Origin: Sphingobacteriales bacterium
GTDB taxonomy: Bacteria; Bacteroidota; Bacteroidia; Chitinophagales; Chitinophagaceae
DNA: 64,000 nt
Assembly: GCA_004144175.1 (NCBI GenBank)
Contig: SEFT01000009.1
Coordinates: 1-64,000 of the forward strand
Reading direction: 5' to 3'
Made by a program: the position numbers and the translations under genes. Positions 40,820 to 50,911 of this stretch are shown in pieces. Under the pieces are notes generated by a model that saw nothing but the letters and a program-made list of their open reading frames with translations, did not search any database and had not been told where the DNA came from. How positions within the stretch are numbered: position 1 is the stretch's first letter; each line of letters starts with the position of its first letter.

Positions 40820-42253
40820 ATGAAGAAATGCTTCGTTGGTCTATCGCTGCTGTTTAGCCTCCAGTCTTTCGCCCAGTCAACTATTACATGGCTGGCACCG
40901 GTACCGGTTGCTGCTGCCAGCTATGGGCATATGCATCCGCGCATAGTGCTCAATGGAAGCAACGATCCCGTGATCTTATGGGGCAGTTCGGCAGCTGGCG
41001 GCAGCAATATGCTGTCGGTGTGGAATGGCAGCGGATTTACTACACCTGTTACACTGAACCCTTCTACGCTGCCTGTGTTTACCGCATCGTGGGGCGGGTC
41101 TGATATGGCCGCCAAAGGCGATACCGTGTATGTAGTAATGAAGAACCTGCCCGAAGAAACAGGAAAGGTATATATCACAAGGTCTTTCGATGGCGGCAAG
41201 TCGTGGTCGTCGCCTGTTGGCCTGCCTGCGTCCGATACCAGCCGGCTACCTGCAATTACTACCAACGATGCGGGCCAGCCCATGGTATCTTATATGCGGT
41301 TTGGCAGCGCAGGGCACCAGTGGGTAGCAGCCAGGTCCACTAACTATGGCGGTACGTTCTCACCGGCAGTACTGGCCAGCAATGTAGATGGCGAGGTTTG
41401 TGATTGCTGCCCCGGCTCGCTGGTGCGCAGTGGTAATACTGTCGTGTCGCTATACCGCAATGCAAAAGCTAACGTCCGTACCATATGGGCGCGCATCTCG
41501 AAAGATGGCGGCGCTACTTTTAGCGACAGCCTGGAAGTAGATAATACCAACTGGCAGGTAATGTCTTGCCCGTCGAGCGGGCCCGATGCTATTTTGGTAG
41601 ATGGTGAGTTGTACACCGTTTTCAGAAGTTCGGTATTAGGTACACGCATATACCTGAGTAAGGCTTCGCTCAGTAGCCCGCAGCTTCACAGTGTCGACCA
41701 ATACGGATCAACCTTCAGCGGCTTTTCGCAGCAAGACTATCCGCGTATAGCCCATGCAGGTCATAATGCGGCCATGGTATGGAAGCAAGTAGTTAATAAC
41801 AAGTCTAAACTCTGCTTTACATTTGCTGACCATATAATGCACGGCTTCCCTGCCAACTATGATACGCTGGCTACCACAGGCACCAACAATGCCGACATTG
41901 CGATGTCGCCGGGCGTCATCCATGTTGTGTGGGAAGATGCACTCACAGGATCGGTTATGTATCGAAAGGGGCTATATGCTCCTGTGTCTGTAAAGGACGT
42001 GCCTGTAATGAGCAGGTCTATTGATGTCTATCCTAATCCCGCTGGCAGCTATTTTACTATTTCATCAGCTCATATAACGGATGTCAAAACATGCCTGCTG
42101 ATCGATAACATGGGTAAGAGCTTCCTTTTGCACGCAAAAAAAGCGGACAATGGATATTCATTTCCGCTCATGGGAGTCCCGAAAGGACTTTATACTGTTC
42201 AACTCACAAATGCTGTGGGTAATGTGTATCAAGCTAAGCTTTCGGTAAATTGA
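40820..42253 (+). CDS. Secreted T9SS (type A) protein with sialidase/BNR-like beta-propeller
   Basis: This 477-residue protein has a signal peptide ('LSLLFSLQSFAQSTITW', cleavage near 19) and a beta-propeller with Asp-box motifs 'SFDGGKSWSSP' (about 115-125) and 'SKDGGATFSDS' (about 228-238), as in sialidase/BNR proteins. The catalytic Arg triad of true sialidases cannot be confirmed by eye, so 'exo-alpha-sialidase-like' is as far as I go. A type A sorting domain closes it (about 400-477: 'IDVYPNPAGSYFTISSA', 'GLYTVQLTNAVGNVYQAKLS'). It would act at the cell surface. Confidence 0.82.
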   Translation: MKKCFVGLSLLFSLQSFAQSTITWLAPVPVAAASYGHMHPRIVLNGSNDPVILWGSSAAGGSNMLSVWNGSGFTTPVTLNPSTLPVFTASWGGSDMAAKGDTVYVVMKNLPEETGKVYITRSFDGGKSWSSPVGLPASDTSRLPAITTNDAGQPMVSYMRFGSAGHQWVAARSTNYGGTFSPAVLASNVDGEVCDCCPGSLVRSGNTVVSLYRNAKANVRTIWARISKDGGATFSDSLEVDNTNWQVMSCPSSGPDAILVDGELYTVFRSSVLGTRIYLSKASLSSPQLHSVDQYGSTFSGFSQQDYPRIAHAGHNAAMVWKQVVNNKSKLCFTFADHIMHGFPANYDTLATTGTNNADIAMSPGVIHVVWEDALTGSVMYRKGLYAPVSVKDVPVMSRSIDVYPNPAGSYFTISSAHITDVKTCLLIDNMGKSFLLHAKKADNGYSFPLMGVPKGLYTVQLTNAVGNVYQAKLSVN

Positions 42254-42255
42254 TA

Positions 42256-42486
42256 TTATCGGCGACGGCTTTGCCGGTCTGTTATATATTCCTCTATCAG
42301 CTTACGGTTGTTACCTACCGCCGATATAGCTTCTTCTACCATAAACCTTGGCACACTGTGCTTTCTTGCCAGGTAATTTATCTCATACTCTTGTCCGCCT
42401 GCCACGCGCAGCCGGTCTTGCTGATGTCCTCTGCTGCCCCTGTTTTCCTGCTCTCTCATAACATTCATTTTTCTACCTAAAGTCAT
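42256..42486 (-). CDS. DUF3606 small protein
   Basis: This protein of up to 76 residues has the DUF3606 pattern in its C-terminal half: 'EYEINYLARKHSVPRFMVEE', 'AISAVGNNRKLIEEYI'. It is a small helical domain of unknown function often found in stress-linked loci. Met7 or Met10 may be the true start, which would shorten it to about 67-70 residues. It converges on the sialidase-like gene with a two-base gap. Confidence 0.75.
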   Translation of the reverse strand: MTLGRKMNVMREQENRGSRGHQQDRLRVAGGQEYEINYLARKHSVPRFMVEEAISAVGNNRKLIEEYITDRQSRRR

Positions 42487-42559
42487 TAAAAACCAATGCC
42501 TTGGCCTAGGTGATTAACCTTATCAATTGTTAAGAAATGGAAGAATGTCGCACAAAAAA

Positions 42560-42583
42560 AAGGAGTACAGAAGTACTCCTTTA
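42560..42583 (-). terminator. Terminator after the SprB-repeat gene
   Basis: AAAGGAGTAC pairs perfectly with GTACTCCTTT around AGAA. On the minus strand it is followed by an unbroken T-run. Confidence 0.85.
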
Positions 42584-42606
42584 CTAAACTTATACACTAT
42601 AAAATC

Positions 42607-45600
42607 TTATCTGATGAGTATCACATCTCCTTTCATTTCAAGTTCGCGTTCGGCGCCCAGGCCGCAGGTTGCCTTCAGGTAATAGAAATAGGTGCCGAGG
42701 TCTTGCTGTGTGCCGTTCAGTACGCCATCCCACCCCTTGTTCATATCCGTAGTTTCAAATACCATTTGCCCAAACCTGTTGAACACTTTAAACACGATCA
42801 GTTTCATATCTCCTTTCGACATCACCCGGAACACATCATTACGGCCATCACCATTCGGGGTAAAGGCATTGGGCACATACGGGGTGCAGCAATCCTCGTA
42901 CACAATATCTGATACCAGCGAATCGCGGCAGCCGTTGGCATCTATTATCCGGGTAAAGTAGCTGCCGTTGGGCAGGCTTGTGGCCATGTTGGTATTTAGC
43001 TTAGCATTATTGCTCCAGGTATAACTGTAAGGCTTGGTACCGCCCAATACAGTCAGCTCAACACGGCCTGCGGTATCCTTACCATAGCAGTTGTTGTTCA
43101 CAACCCTGGCTTCAGTAGTAAGCAGCTCGGGCTGCACCAGCGGTATAATGGTTTGGTAAGTACAGCCCAGCGCATCTTTTATTGCCAGCGTATAGCTGCC
43201 GGGCTTATGTCCGCTAAAGATCATGGCATCCTGGTAGGCAGTATTATTGAGCGCGGCCTTGTAAGGGGCTACGCCGCCGTTGGGCACTACCGTAATGCGT
43301 CCATCAGCCAGGCCATAACAGCTTATGTCTTTTTGTTGCACATCGGCGCCTACCTGTATCGAGTCGGTGAGCACGATAGTGGTATCTACGATACAGTTTG
43401 CGCTGTCTTTGATGCTTACATTGTGGACACCCGCACCCAAGGTCCTTATTACCCTACTGAAAGCATAGTTACCGTCGCCAAAGGAATAGGTATAGGGCTT
43501 CTTACCACCTACAGGTGTAAGCGTGATGGTACCATTTGCTATGGTATTGCAGGTTGGTTGTGTTGCAGTAGCCTGTATATAAAAAGGCGGCGGCGGCACC
43601 AGCGGTACAGATGTATCCCGGATGCAGTTATTCGCGTCCTTAATGTGTATGACATGGGCGCTATCGCCAAGGTTTGTAAACACATTTGCGTCATCGAACA
43701 TACCCCCATTCAGTGCATAGGTAAAAGGCGGCACTCCGCCGGCAGCTGTAAACGAAATACGGCCATTAGTAGAATCGAAACACTGCGGGTGTATCACTTT
43801 GAGCAATGTAAGATTTATCTGTGCAGGTTGCGTTATTGTGATTACTTCCGACCTGATACACCCATTCAGATCTTTTACGCTTATGGTGTAAGTTCCGATC
43901 TTCAGGTTCTTAAAGCTATCGCTGCGACTGAATGCTCCTCCGTTGAAACTATACTCGTAAGGCTTTACACCGCCTGCAGGTACTTCGGTAATAGAACCGG
44001 AGGAATAGCCGTAGCAATGCACGTTCACTACATTGCTCGTCGGGACCAACACCGGTGGCTGCACTACGGTGATGATTGTATCCTTGAAGCAGCCCAGTGC
44101 ATCCTGCGCGCGGATAAGATAATTAGCAGGGGGCAGGTTTGTAAAGCCGCCTTTTGTTAGCAATGTACCAGCATCCAGGCTGTATTTATAGGGCGCACCT
44201 ACGCCGGCCGATGCAGTTACGGAGATGCTGGCGTCATCATCGCCATTACAGGTGATGGGCTTAAGCGTATAGCTTGCGTTTACATGCACCGAATCGTTGA
44301 GCGCTACCAGCGTATCTTTTGTGCAGCCTATATTGTCGCGTACCCGTACCAGGTAGGTTCCTGCGGGTAGCGAGGCAAAGTTATTTGCCGAAGCAAAATT
44401 GGCGGTACCAATAGCATACTGGTAAGGCCCGGTACTGTTGTAGCCTGTTACTGATATAGATCCATCGGCAAGGGCATTACAGGTAGGGCGGTCAAGCGAC
44501 AAATCTGCCTGTACTGTCGATGGGTTTACAAATGTCACATTGATATCTTTATAGCACTTGCTGGTGTTGGTAGTGCGTATGGTATAGGTGCCGGGTATTA
44601 TACTATCAGTAACCATACCTGTGATGCCGATGTTGCTGTCTACTGCTGTAGTGCCGTTTAGCACCCTTACACTCCAGGGGCTGCCAATGCCCGGCGTTAC
44701 GGTGTAAACCGCTTTCTTAAAACAGGTAGCAGGCGACACCAGGTTGAATACCGCCGTTGGGTCGGGCAGCACTACTATGGTATAGGCCTGTGTTTGTGTG
44801 CTCGATAGCGGGCAGCCGTTATCGGTATAGGTAAGGAAGAAGTTGTAGGTACCCGCTGCCACAGTGCTCACATTCCAGCTGAATGTACCGGCAGGAGTGG
44901 TCGTTCCGTTATTTGCTATACTGAACGTAGCGCCTGCAGGTACACCCGATGACGTAACCGTTATCGTATTACCATCAGGATCGGCAGGATTGATATTGAA
45001 ATTGACAGGACCGATACTCTGGCAAACTTTGATGGTCGTTGTATCTACTACGGTGGCGCCGGTTACACCGGTCATACCGCCAGATGGGGCGCTGTTATTG
45101 CAGTTGTTGAGCACTACAAAGGTCATTTCCCTCATGCTGGTACCGATCAGTACCCCGCCGCGGTATTCGGATACCTTATATACCACCAGCGAACGCTGTG
45201 CTATATTGGGTGTAAACGAAAGCTGCCCTGTGGAAGTATTAAAGCCGAAAGTACCGCTGCTTGCTGACAATGGCGATGCACCTGAGTATGGAAAGGCATA
45301 GCTAACCGTTCCTGTAGTTGCGTCCAAACCATTTACCAGGCTGTATACCAGGCTATCGCCGTTAGCATCTACCGAGCCAAGGTTGTAACCTGCTGCCTTA
45401 TTGATACAGAAGAATGGCGTAGGCAGATTGGTAAATTCCGGCGAAGTGTTATTTACATTCAGGTTGTTCAGTGTTGCTTCCAGCATCATAACGCTGCCGC
45501 TGTTGGGTGGAGCGAACGATATATTTGTAATACTATTACTACGCCCCGCAGATGAGGTAGCGCTCATGTTGCCCGTAAACTGGAATTTCCAGTTGGCCGA

Positions 45601-46002
45601 CCTTGGCTTAACCGAAAACGTGGTCATATAAGTAAACTTCTTTACGCCCGGCACGGTCCCCGACGGGTTCACACAGTTGGTATTGCCCAACTGAGATGCA
45701 CATACCGGGGTGATCTCTGTACCATTAACGGGTGCTTGTATCGTAAGGTTGCGGGTCTGTACGGCAAATGGCCCGTTAAACAAGGTGACTTGCGGGCTGG
45801 CGCTCGACAACGTGCTAAAGATGCTTCCGCCGCAGTCGCCATAGATGATCAGCTTTACTTGGTAGGTAGAGTCGTTAATATGCGTATAAGACAGGTCGGC
45901 TCCGTATATGTGAGATGCCTGTAGCCTTGCGACCGATAGCAGCATGATAGCAACTACAGATGCAATCTTATATGCGAGGCTTCTATTATTAAAAGATTTC
46001 AT
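42607..46002 (-). CDS. Giant SprB-repeat surface protein with gliding-motility-type (T9SS type B) C-terminal domain
   Basis: This 1131-residue secreted protein has a signal peptide (about 1-30), an N-terminal domain with 'SHIYGADLSYTHINDSTYQV', cadherin/Ig-like parts up to about 480, and about eight SprB-type repeats of roughly 75 residues each ('G-x-I-x-V...GG..PY.YS/ALN...F.NL..G.Y.i.v.D..GC'). The C-terminus is the CHU_C/gliding-motility-associated domain beginning 'YVPNAFTPNGDGRNDVF'. Such proteins are exported by T9SS and carried on the surface as adhesins for gliding. It is transcribed alone and ends in a strong terminator. The nearby signalling pair is not obviously linked. Confidence 0.92.
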   Translation of the reverse strand: MKSFNNRSLAYKIASVVAIMLLSVARLQASHIYGADLSYTHINDSTYQVKLIIYGDCGGSIFSTLSSASPQVTLFNGPFAVQTRNLTIQAPVNGTEITPVCASQLGNTNCVNPSGTVPGVKKFTYMTTFSVKPRSANWKFQFTGNMSATSSAGRSNSITNISFAPPNSGSVMMLEATLNNLNVNNTSPEFTNLPTPFFCINKAAGYNLGSVDANGDSLVYSLVNGLDATTGTVSYAFPYSGASPLSASSGTFGFNTSTGQLSFTPNIAQRSLVVYKVSEYRGGVLIGTSMREMTFVVLNNCNNSAPSGGMTGVTGATVVDTTTIKVCQSIGPVNFNINPADPDGNTITVTSSGVPAGATFSIANNGTTTPAGTFSWNVSTVAAGTYNFFLTYTDNGCPLSSTQTQAYTIVVLPDPTAVFNLVSPATCFKKAVYTVTPGIGSPWSVRVLNGTTAVDSNIGITGMVTDSIIPGTYTIRTTNTSKCYKDINVTFVNPSTVQADLSLDRPTCNALADGSISVTGYNSTGPYQYAIGTANFASANNFASLPAGTYLVRVRDNIGCTKDTLVALNDSVHVNASYTLKPITCNGDDDASISVTASAGVGAPYKYSLDAGTLLTKGGFTNLPPANYLIRAQDALGCFKDTIITVVQPPVLVPTSNVVNVHCYGYSSGSITEVPAGGVKPYEYSFNGGAFSRSDSFKNLKIGTYTISVKDLNGCIRSEVITITQPAQINLTLLKVIHPQCFDSTNGRISFTAAGGVPPFTYALNGGMFDDANVFTNLGDSAHVIHIKDANNCIRDTSVPLVPPPPFYIQATATQPTCNTIANGTITLTPVGGKKPYTYSFGDGNYAFSRVIRTLGAGVHNVSIKDSANCIVDTTIVLTDSIQVGADVQQKDISCYGLADGRITVVPNGGVAPYKAALNNTAYQDAMIFSGHKPGSYTLAIKDALGCTYQTIIPLVQPELLTTEARVVNNNCYGKDTAGRVELTVLGGTKPYSYTWSNNAKLNTNMATSLPNGSYFTRIIDANGCRDSLVSDIVYEDCCTPYVPNAFTPNGDGRNDVFRVMSKGDMKLIVFKVFNRFGQMVFETTDMNKGWDGVLNGTQQDLGTYFYYLKATCGLGAERELEMKGDVILIR

Positions 46003-46357
46003 GCGGTATTGTACTCTTATATTTTATCAGACACGCTGGCCTTGTTATAAAGCGCCGGTTATGCACATTACAACAAAGTTGAGACATCTATATTGTAATT
46101 TGTAATAATATTGTCAATTTCTACTTTTTTAATTTGCTGGTTTATATACCATGATATATAGCCCACACCAGCCCGACGTGGATTTATATCACAAAAAACG
46201 CTTCTTTGTTTATAAACCCCTACTGAGCGCGATCTTATTTAGATTGAAAATACATGCAATTATGACATGTAAAAAATTGATGTGGCGTAAGGCTGTAGAG
46301 TTGTAGTATTTGTATCAGGGAGCGGGCAACATATACATTTCTATGACCGATGCATAG
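46003..46357. other. 355-base AT-rich gap between the SprB-repeat gene and the LytTR gene
   Basis: This contains the promoter region of the minus-strand SprB-repeat gene. Apart from AT-rich stretches around 46080-46160 I see no gene, repeat or strong hairpin. Confidence 0.5.
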
Positions 46358-47049
46358 TTATTTCCTGAATATTTGCTCGACCTGCTGCAAGAAGCTGCGG
46401 CCTACGGGAAATGTCCGGTCGCCTGCAAACAGCGTTTTGTCTTTATAGTAATCTACAATCTTTACCGGGATGATAACGACCTGTGTACGCGTATGAATAC
46501 GTCGGCAGGCAGTTTCTCTTCCATAGCCTTCATGCTCATTCTTACTACAATGGGGTCGCCATTCTTCAGAACTATCTTCAGGTTGTTGTCCAGCCCTTCT
46601 ATATACCGTATGTTGTCTATGTATATCTTTCGCAGGCTGTAGTCTACCCGCAGTAAAATGTAAGAGGGATCATTTGTGTTACTATCGGTACGGTATTCAA
46701 AAAGGTCTTTCGCTTTTATGACTGCCTGCTCAAATCGGTCGAAGGCAAATGGCTTTAGCAGATAGTCGATGGCGTTGAGGTTAAAGCCCTCCACCGCGTA
46801 TTCAGTATAGGCAGTGGTAAATATCACCATTACTTCCTTATCTGTATACCTGGCAAATTCGAGGCCCGACATAGCGGGCATTTTCACATCGAGAAAAATC
46901 AGGTCGACCTGATTTTCGGAAAGGTATTTAATGGCTTCGGCCGGCTCGGTAAAGGTACCTCGCAGGTCAATGACATCCATCCTTTGGCAAAATGACTCGA
47001 CGACGACAAGCGCCAGTGGCTCATCATCTACCGCGATAGTCTTTATCAT
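46358..47049 (-). pseudogene. LytTR-type response regulator, frameshifted in its DNA-binding domain
   Basis: The receiver domain is intact (D54 in 'DLIFLDVKMPAMSG', Lys in 'AIDYLLKPF'). The LytTR domain begins normally ('RYIEGLDNNLKIVLKNG') but after 'FIRVHRS' the frame runs into a stop at 46462. One base is missing at 46475-46476: restoring a Tyr codon gives 'RVHRSYIIPVKIVDYYKDKT' and then 'FPVGRSFLQQVEQIFRK', the correct family ending, with a stop at 46358-46360. The truncated 195-residue product lacks the last strands of the DNA-binding fold and probably cannot bind DNA. It overlaps the kinase gene by four bases. It is either a true mutation or a sequence error. Confidence 0.8.
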
Positions 47050-48110
47050 TTCAGGTCAATTGAAAGACGGACAGTGAATTCTTCGGAGCCGTCTTTAATA
47101 TCGAGGCGGTGGTGGTCAGGATACATATACTTCAACCGCTTCACAGTATTGTCGATACCGAGGCCGGAGTTGATGGCATCGTCCTTCTCCACATACACCT
47201 TATTGTTGCTCACCTGCATATCCAGCTTGCCATTGGCTATAGAAATGGAAATATATATGCGGGAATTTTCCTGCGAATTAACACCGTATTTAAAGGCATT
47301 CTCTATAAATGGTATCAGTGCAAAGGGAATGATCTCGTAGCCCAGCGGGTCGCCTGTTGTCACATACTTCAGGTCTACCTTATCGCTCAGCCTCAGTTTT
47401 TGCAGCGATATATAGTCGGAGATGTATTTCAGTTCTTTTTCCAGCGACACGAAATTCTTACATGCATCGGTAACATTGTACCGGAAGAGCGAGGATAGCT
47501 TTACGATCGCATCCGGCGTTTTGTCTGACCTTGTGATGGACAGTGAATATATGCTATTGAGTGTATTGAAAAGAAAATGCGGATTGATCTGGGTCTTCAG
47601 GAACAGTATCTCATCGGCCAGCCGCTCCTGCTCCATCTTGCGCATATTGGCGTAAAAGCTGAGCATGAACGAAAAGGCAATCACGATGATAAGCATGAAC
47701 AGGTTGTGCGAAGGCCCGAACATGGTAAATGCGGCGTTCCTGCCGCCAAAACCTGCAGGATGCATCAGGTAATTGAGCAGCGTAAACAGGATAATGCTCC
47801 CTACAAGTGATGCTATCAGCAGCCAGTAGTTGCGCCTGCGTTGATATTGTGGTATGATGAAAAGGTAGTTGACATAAAAGATCACGATAAACAGCAACCC
47901 ATTTGCCAGTCGCGGAGGCAGCAATATATCCTGTATTACGCCTTGGCGTTCATCAGGATCATCAAAATGCGATTTAATATGGTGTTGTCCCGATATTTCG
48001 GAATGTGGCTTGTCGAAATGTTTATGATCGGGCTTGAAAAGATACGGCACAGAAAGAAACGCAAACCATGCGACACAATGCAACAAAATAACCAATGCTC
48101 TCTTTTTCAT
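47046..48110 (-). CDS. LytS/YehU-type sensor histidine kinase
   Basis: This 354-residue kinase starts at ATG 48110; one codon upstream is a TTG. It has four membrane segments in the first ~160 residues ('ALVILLHCVAWFAFLSVPYL', 'NGLLFIVIFYVNYLFII', 'WLLIASLVGSIILFTLLNYL', 'LFMLIIVIAFSFMLSFYAN'). The His_kinase domain follows with the phosphorylated His in 'QINPHFLFNTLNSIYSL', the N-box 'ALIPFIENAFKYG' and the ATP-binding 'GLGIDNTVKRL'. Its stop overlaps the start of the LytTR regulator, the standard pair of the phylum. Its partner is frameshifted, so the pathway may be cut. Confidence 0.93.
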   Translation of the reverse strand: MKKRALVILLHCVAWFAFLSVPYLFKPDHKHFDKPHSEISGQHHIKSHFDDPDERQGVIQDILLPPRLANGLLFIVIFYVNYLFIIPQYQRRRNYWLLIASLVGSIILFTLLNYLMHPAGFGGRNAAFTMFGPSHNLFMLIIVIAFSFMLSFYANMRKMEQERLADEILFLKTQINPHFLFNTLNSIYSLSITRSDKTPDAIVKLSSLFRYNVTDACKNFVSLEKELKYISDYISLQKLRLSDKVDLKYVTTGDPLGYEIIPFALIPFIENAFKYGVNSQENSRIYISISIANGKLDMQVSNNKVYVEKDDAINSGLGIDNTVKRLKYMYPDHHRLDIKDGSEEFTVRLSIDLK

Positions 48111-48433
48111 CAATTCGTTCCAGTAGATCCGTATTTCGCCGTGAAAATATGTTATTATTTAAATAAGTGAAGCTGCTAACACTAACTCAAGCCGGCCATT
48201 TACATCTCTTATATTTTAAACACAACATTTATCGTCTTGTCTTCATCCGGAAACGCTGCTCTGCTTCGCTTGTAGTTGTTACAAAGTATAGCTATCACCT
48301 TCGAGTGCGAATGTAGGTGCCGAAGAAAAGCTGAAAAAATAATTGAGGTTAACTATTAGAATGTTGTCGTGAATTGACCTTATGGTTTGATAGGTTTTTT
48401 GCCATTCGTAAACACAGTTGGTTCGGACCATAC
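48111..48433. other. 320-base gap upstream of the kinase gene
   Basis: AT-rich DNA with no reading frame, repeat or hairpin that I can support. It contains the promoter of the minus-strand kinase/regulator unit and the end of the FG-GAP gene transcript. Confidence 0.45.
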
Positions 48434-50911
48434 CTATCTAATTAATGCCCTATGTATCTGTATCTCTTCCGCGTCTTTTGTACCATTAAATCTTATCAGG
48501 TATGGTTCTTTGCCTTGGTATGGGATAAATTGAGTGCCCTCATATCCCACATAGCCCGACACCATGCCCAGGTCGTTAAAGTCGAAAGCATAGAGGAAAT
48601 GATCGCCGCGGTAGTTGGATAGGTAGGTTTTGCTGCCGTACCAGTTGCTGCCATCTTTACCTGTAGATACCGCTGTAAAATCGGCGAAGCCATCGCCATT
48701 CCAATCATTTACTATAAGCTGTTCGGTATAAGAAGGCCATTTGCCGTAAGCCTTCTGTTCAAAGCCATTGCCGGTACTGTGATATAGCCTATATCCATCC
48801 CATCGGTTGCCAGGGTTCTCACTGTTTGCCGTTGCCAATATATCATCCTTACCATCGCCGTTAAAGTCGCCGACATATAGCCGGCAGTTCGGGAAGGGGC
48901 TTATTGCATAAAATGTTTCTTTGAAACCATTACCTGTAGCGGTAAGTATTTTGTAACCAGTCCATGCGCCTGTCGCATCAGCGGTAAGTAGCAGGTCATC
49001 CCTGCCATCGCCGTTAAAATCGCCGGTATAGACTTTTGAATACTTAGTGTTGAGTACACCCCCTGCCGCAGGCTTATAGATATGCTCAGCGGTGTACAAT
49101 ACCCAATAATCGCTCATCAGCAAAAAGTCATCGTAGCCGTCACCATCAAAATCGCCAATAAAATAGTCTCCCACATCGGCGGTAGTATCGGCCCGGTGAA
49201 AGCTGTACATACTATCCTGCTTCAGGTACATGCGCCAGCCTTTCCAGTATTGCCCCTTTGAGGTATCTGCGGTCTCCAGTATATCGGGCTGCCTGTCGCC
49301 GTTAAAGTCGCCAAAGTAGCATTTGCCTTTAGGCGTTTTTTCTGTGTTGTAGTAGGCTATAGTAGCAAAGGCCTGGGGCCAGCGGTTGTAGTATTTGTGT
49401 GTTTCGGGTTTGCCAGTTTCGTTGCCATCCCAAAGGTTTTTGATAATAGCGGCATCCTTAAAACCATCGTCGCAATTGTAGGCATGGTACCAATAGTACT
49501 GCGCACCCGGCCCTACACGATAGGGGCGTTTAGCAGCAAACTGTATATAGCCTGCACTATCCAGGCTCCGCACCCGGTGATAGGCATATACCATAAACTG
49601 GCGACGATAGGCTTCGGACTGCTGCACCAGCCAGGTCGTCTCGTCCCATGCCCAGGGCGCCCATGCCTGCCAAGCCTTATTGTCGCGCTGTGGCGGGTTG
49701 GTGCCGCCAAGGTAGCCGCCAAAGCAGTCCATCTCTACCAGGAAGGGGTTAGCACGTGTATCCCAGCCCATTGGGTGCCTGCCGCCCAGGCTATGATTAT
49801 ACATCAGTATATCGTGGCTGTGCAGCGCTATCTGCGATTCGTAGTCGGTGCCGTTGCCGAGGCCATTACCTTTTGCCAACCTGCCGCCTATTATAGAACT
49901 GCCGGGCTGCGTGAAGCCGCTCTGCGGTGTAGATGTATCTGTAGGCTGTATACCAATAGGGCCTACATGCATATCAAGTAATAACTGCCGCTTTGCTGGG
50001 TCGCCAACAAATAAGCCCTGCGTCTGTGAGTTGATGAGCACAAAACCCCTTCTCGCTTTTTGCTTCGCATAGTTTCGGAGTTTTGTAAAAAGGTAGTTGG
50101 TCCAGTAAAGGTTTCTATCGGCTGATACTTTGGGTATGCGGTCATTTTCGGCAGTGCGGTTTATCTGGCAAAACTTCAATGCTTCGTAGCCGAAGTCGAT
50201 ATACATAGTAGCCAGGTAGTAATACCAGGCTAGCGACATAGGTTTTGTTATATCGATAAATACATCGATCTCCTGATCTTTATCCTTATGCGGAAAGAGC
50301 ATTTTCTCGCGGTCGAAGAATTGCTCGTTTTTCAACTCCGGCAATTCAGGCAATCCCGTTTTTACCCAGTCGGGTATCTTCACCTCTGATTCGCCTTTGC
50401 GGTAGTGGCGGGGCATAAACTCGATCATAGATGCCTCGCAGATGATCTGTGAGTCAACAGTATTATGGATGGCATCCACGGCTCTTTTGAACTGGCCTAT
50501 AGCCCCCTTATCCGGAGGGAAGAACAGGTGATCGCAAACCCCATTGAACTTCCAGGAAACATCCAGCTCCAGCCCGGCCAGTTGTACATACTTCGGCCGC
50601 ACGTATCGGGCAAACTCCATCCAGCAGGCAAATTCTTCGCCGGTATTGCCATGTCCGCAGTACGACGGGTATGGAGCCTGGTCGGCTACCTGCATAGCCA
50701 CTGCCCGTTTCAGGTAGCGGTACAGCATGGCTTCCGAGAGGTGGCCGTTCTCGATGTGATAGTCGCGCGGGTCAAGTGTTGTCCGCGGCAAGGTGTCTGG
50801 TATCGGCTGTAGTCCAATTATGTCAACAGGGTTTGCTGCCTGCCCATAGGATGGACTAATCCACATAAGCAGCACTACGGCGATACCCAGTCCTAAAAGC
50901 GTAGGGTTCAT
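48434..50911 (-). CDS. Secreted FG-GAP/VCBS-repeat protein with a large unassigned N-terminal domain
   Basis: I start it at ATG 50911, which gives a good signal peptide ('GLGIAVVLLMWISPSYGQA') and 825 residues; a longer frame begins with GTG. Residues ~40-500 form a large globular domain with many Trp/Tyr ('GNTGEEFACWMEFARYVRPK', 'YYYLATMYIDFGYEALKFCQ', 'HDILMYNHSLGGRHPMGWDT') that looks like a catalytic or carbohydrate-active fold but matches no family I know. Five FG-GAP-type calcium-loop repeats follow (such as 'GDFNGDRQPDIL', 'GDFDGDGYDDFLL', 'GDFNGDGKDDILA'). There is no T9SS sorting domain. It is transcribed alone. Confidence 0.78.
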   Translation of the reverse strand: MNPTLLGLGIAVVLLMWISPSYGQAANPVDIIGLQPIPDTLPRTTLDPRDYHIENGHLSEAMLYRYLKRAVAMQVADQAPYPSYCGHGNTGEEFACWMEFARYVRPKYVQLAGLELDVSWKFNGVCDHLFFPPDKGAIGQFKRAVDAIHNTVDSQIICEASMIEFMPRHYRKGESEVKIPDWVKTGLPELPELKNEQFFDREKMLFPHKDKDQEIDVFIDITKPMSLAWYYYLATMYIDFGYEALKFCQINRTAENDRIPKVSADRNLYWTNYLFTKLRNYAKQKARRGFVLINSQTQGLFVGDPAKRQLLLDMHVGPIGIQPTDTSTPQSGFTQPGSSIIGGRLAKGNGLGNGTDYESQIALHSHDILMYNHSLGGRHPMGWDTRANPFLVEMDCFGGYLGGTNPPQRDNKAWQAWAPWAWDETTWLVQQSEAYRRQFMVYAYHRVRSLDSAGYIQFAAKRPYRVGPGAQYYWYHAYNCDDGFKDAAIIKNLWDGNETGKPETHKYYNRWPQAFATIAYYNTEKTPKGKCYFGDFNGDRQPDILETADTSKGQYWKGWRMYLKQDSMYSFHRADTTADVGDYFIGDFDGDGYDDFLLMSDYWVLYTAEHIYKPAAGGVLNTKYSKVYTGDFNGDGRDDLLLTADATGAWTGYKILTATGNGFKETFYAISPFPNCRLYVGDFNGDGKDDILATANSENPGNRWDGYRLYHSTGNGFEQKAYGKWPSYTEQLIVNDWNGDGFADFTAVSTGKDGSNWYGSKTYLSNYRGDHFLYAFDFNDLGMVSGYVGYEGTQFIPYQGKEPYLIRFNGTKDAEEIQIHRALIR

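Noticed and set aside
43153-44160. 335-codon plus-strand frame
   Set aside because: It is antisense to the SprB-repeat gene and mirrors its repetitive codons.
43140-45000. Regularly spaced repeats resembling a CRISPR or tandem-repeat array
   Set aside because: They are SprB protein repeats with diverged DNA sequence and no constant repeat/spacer pattern.
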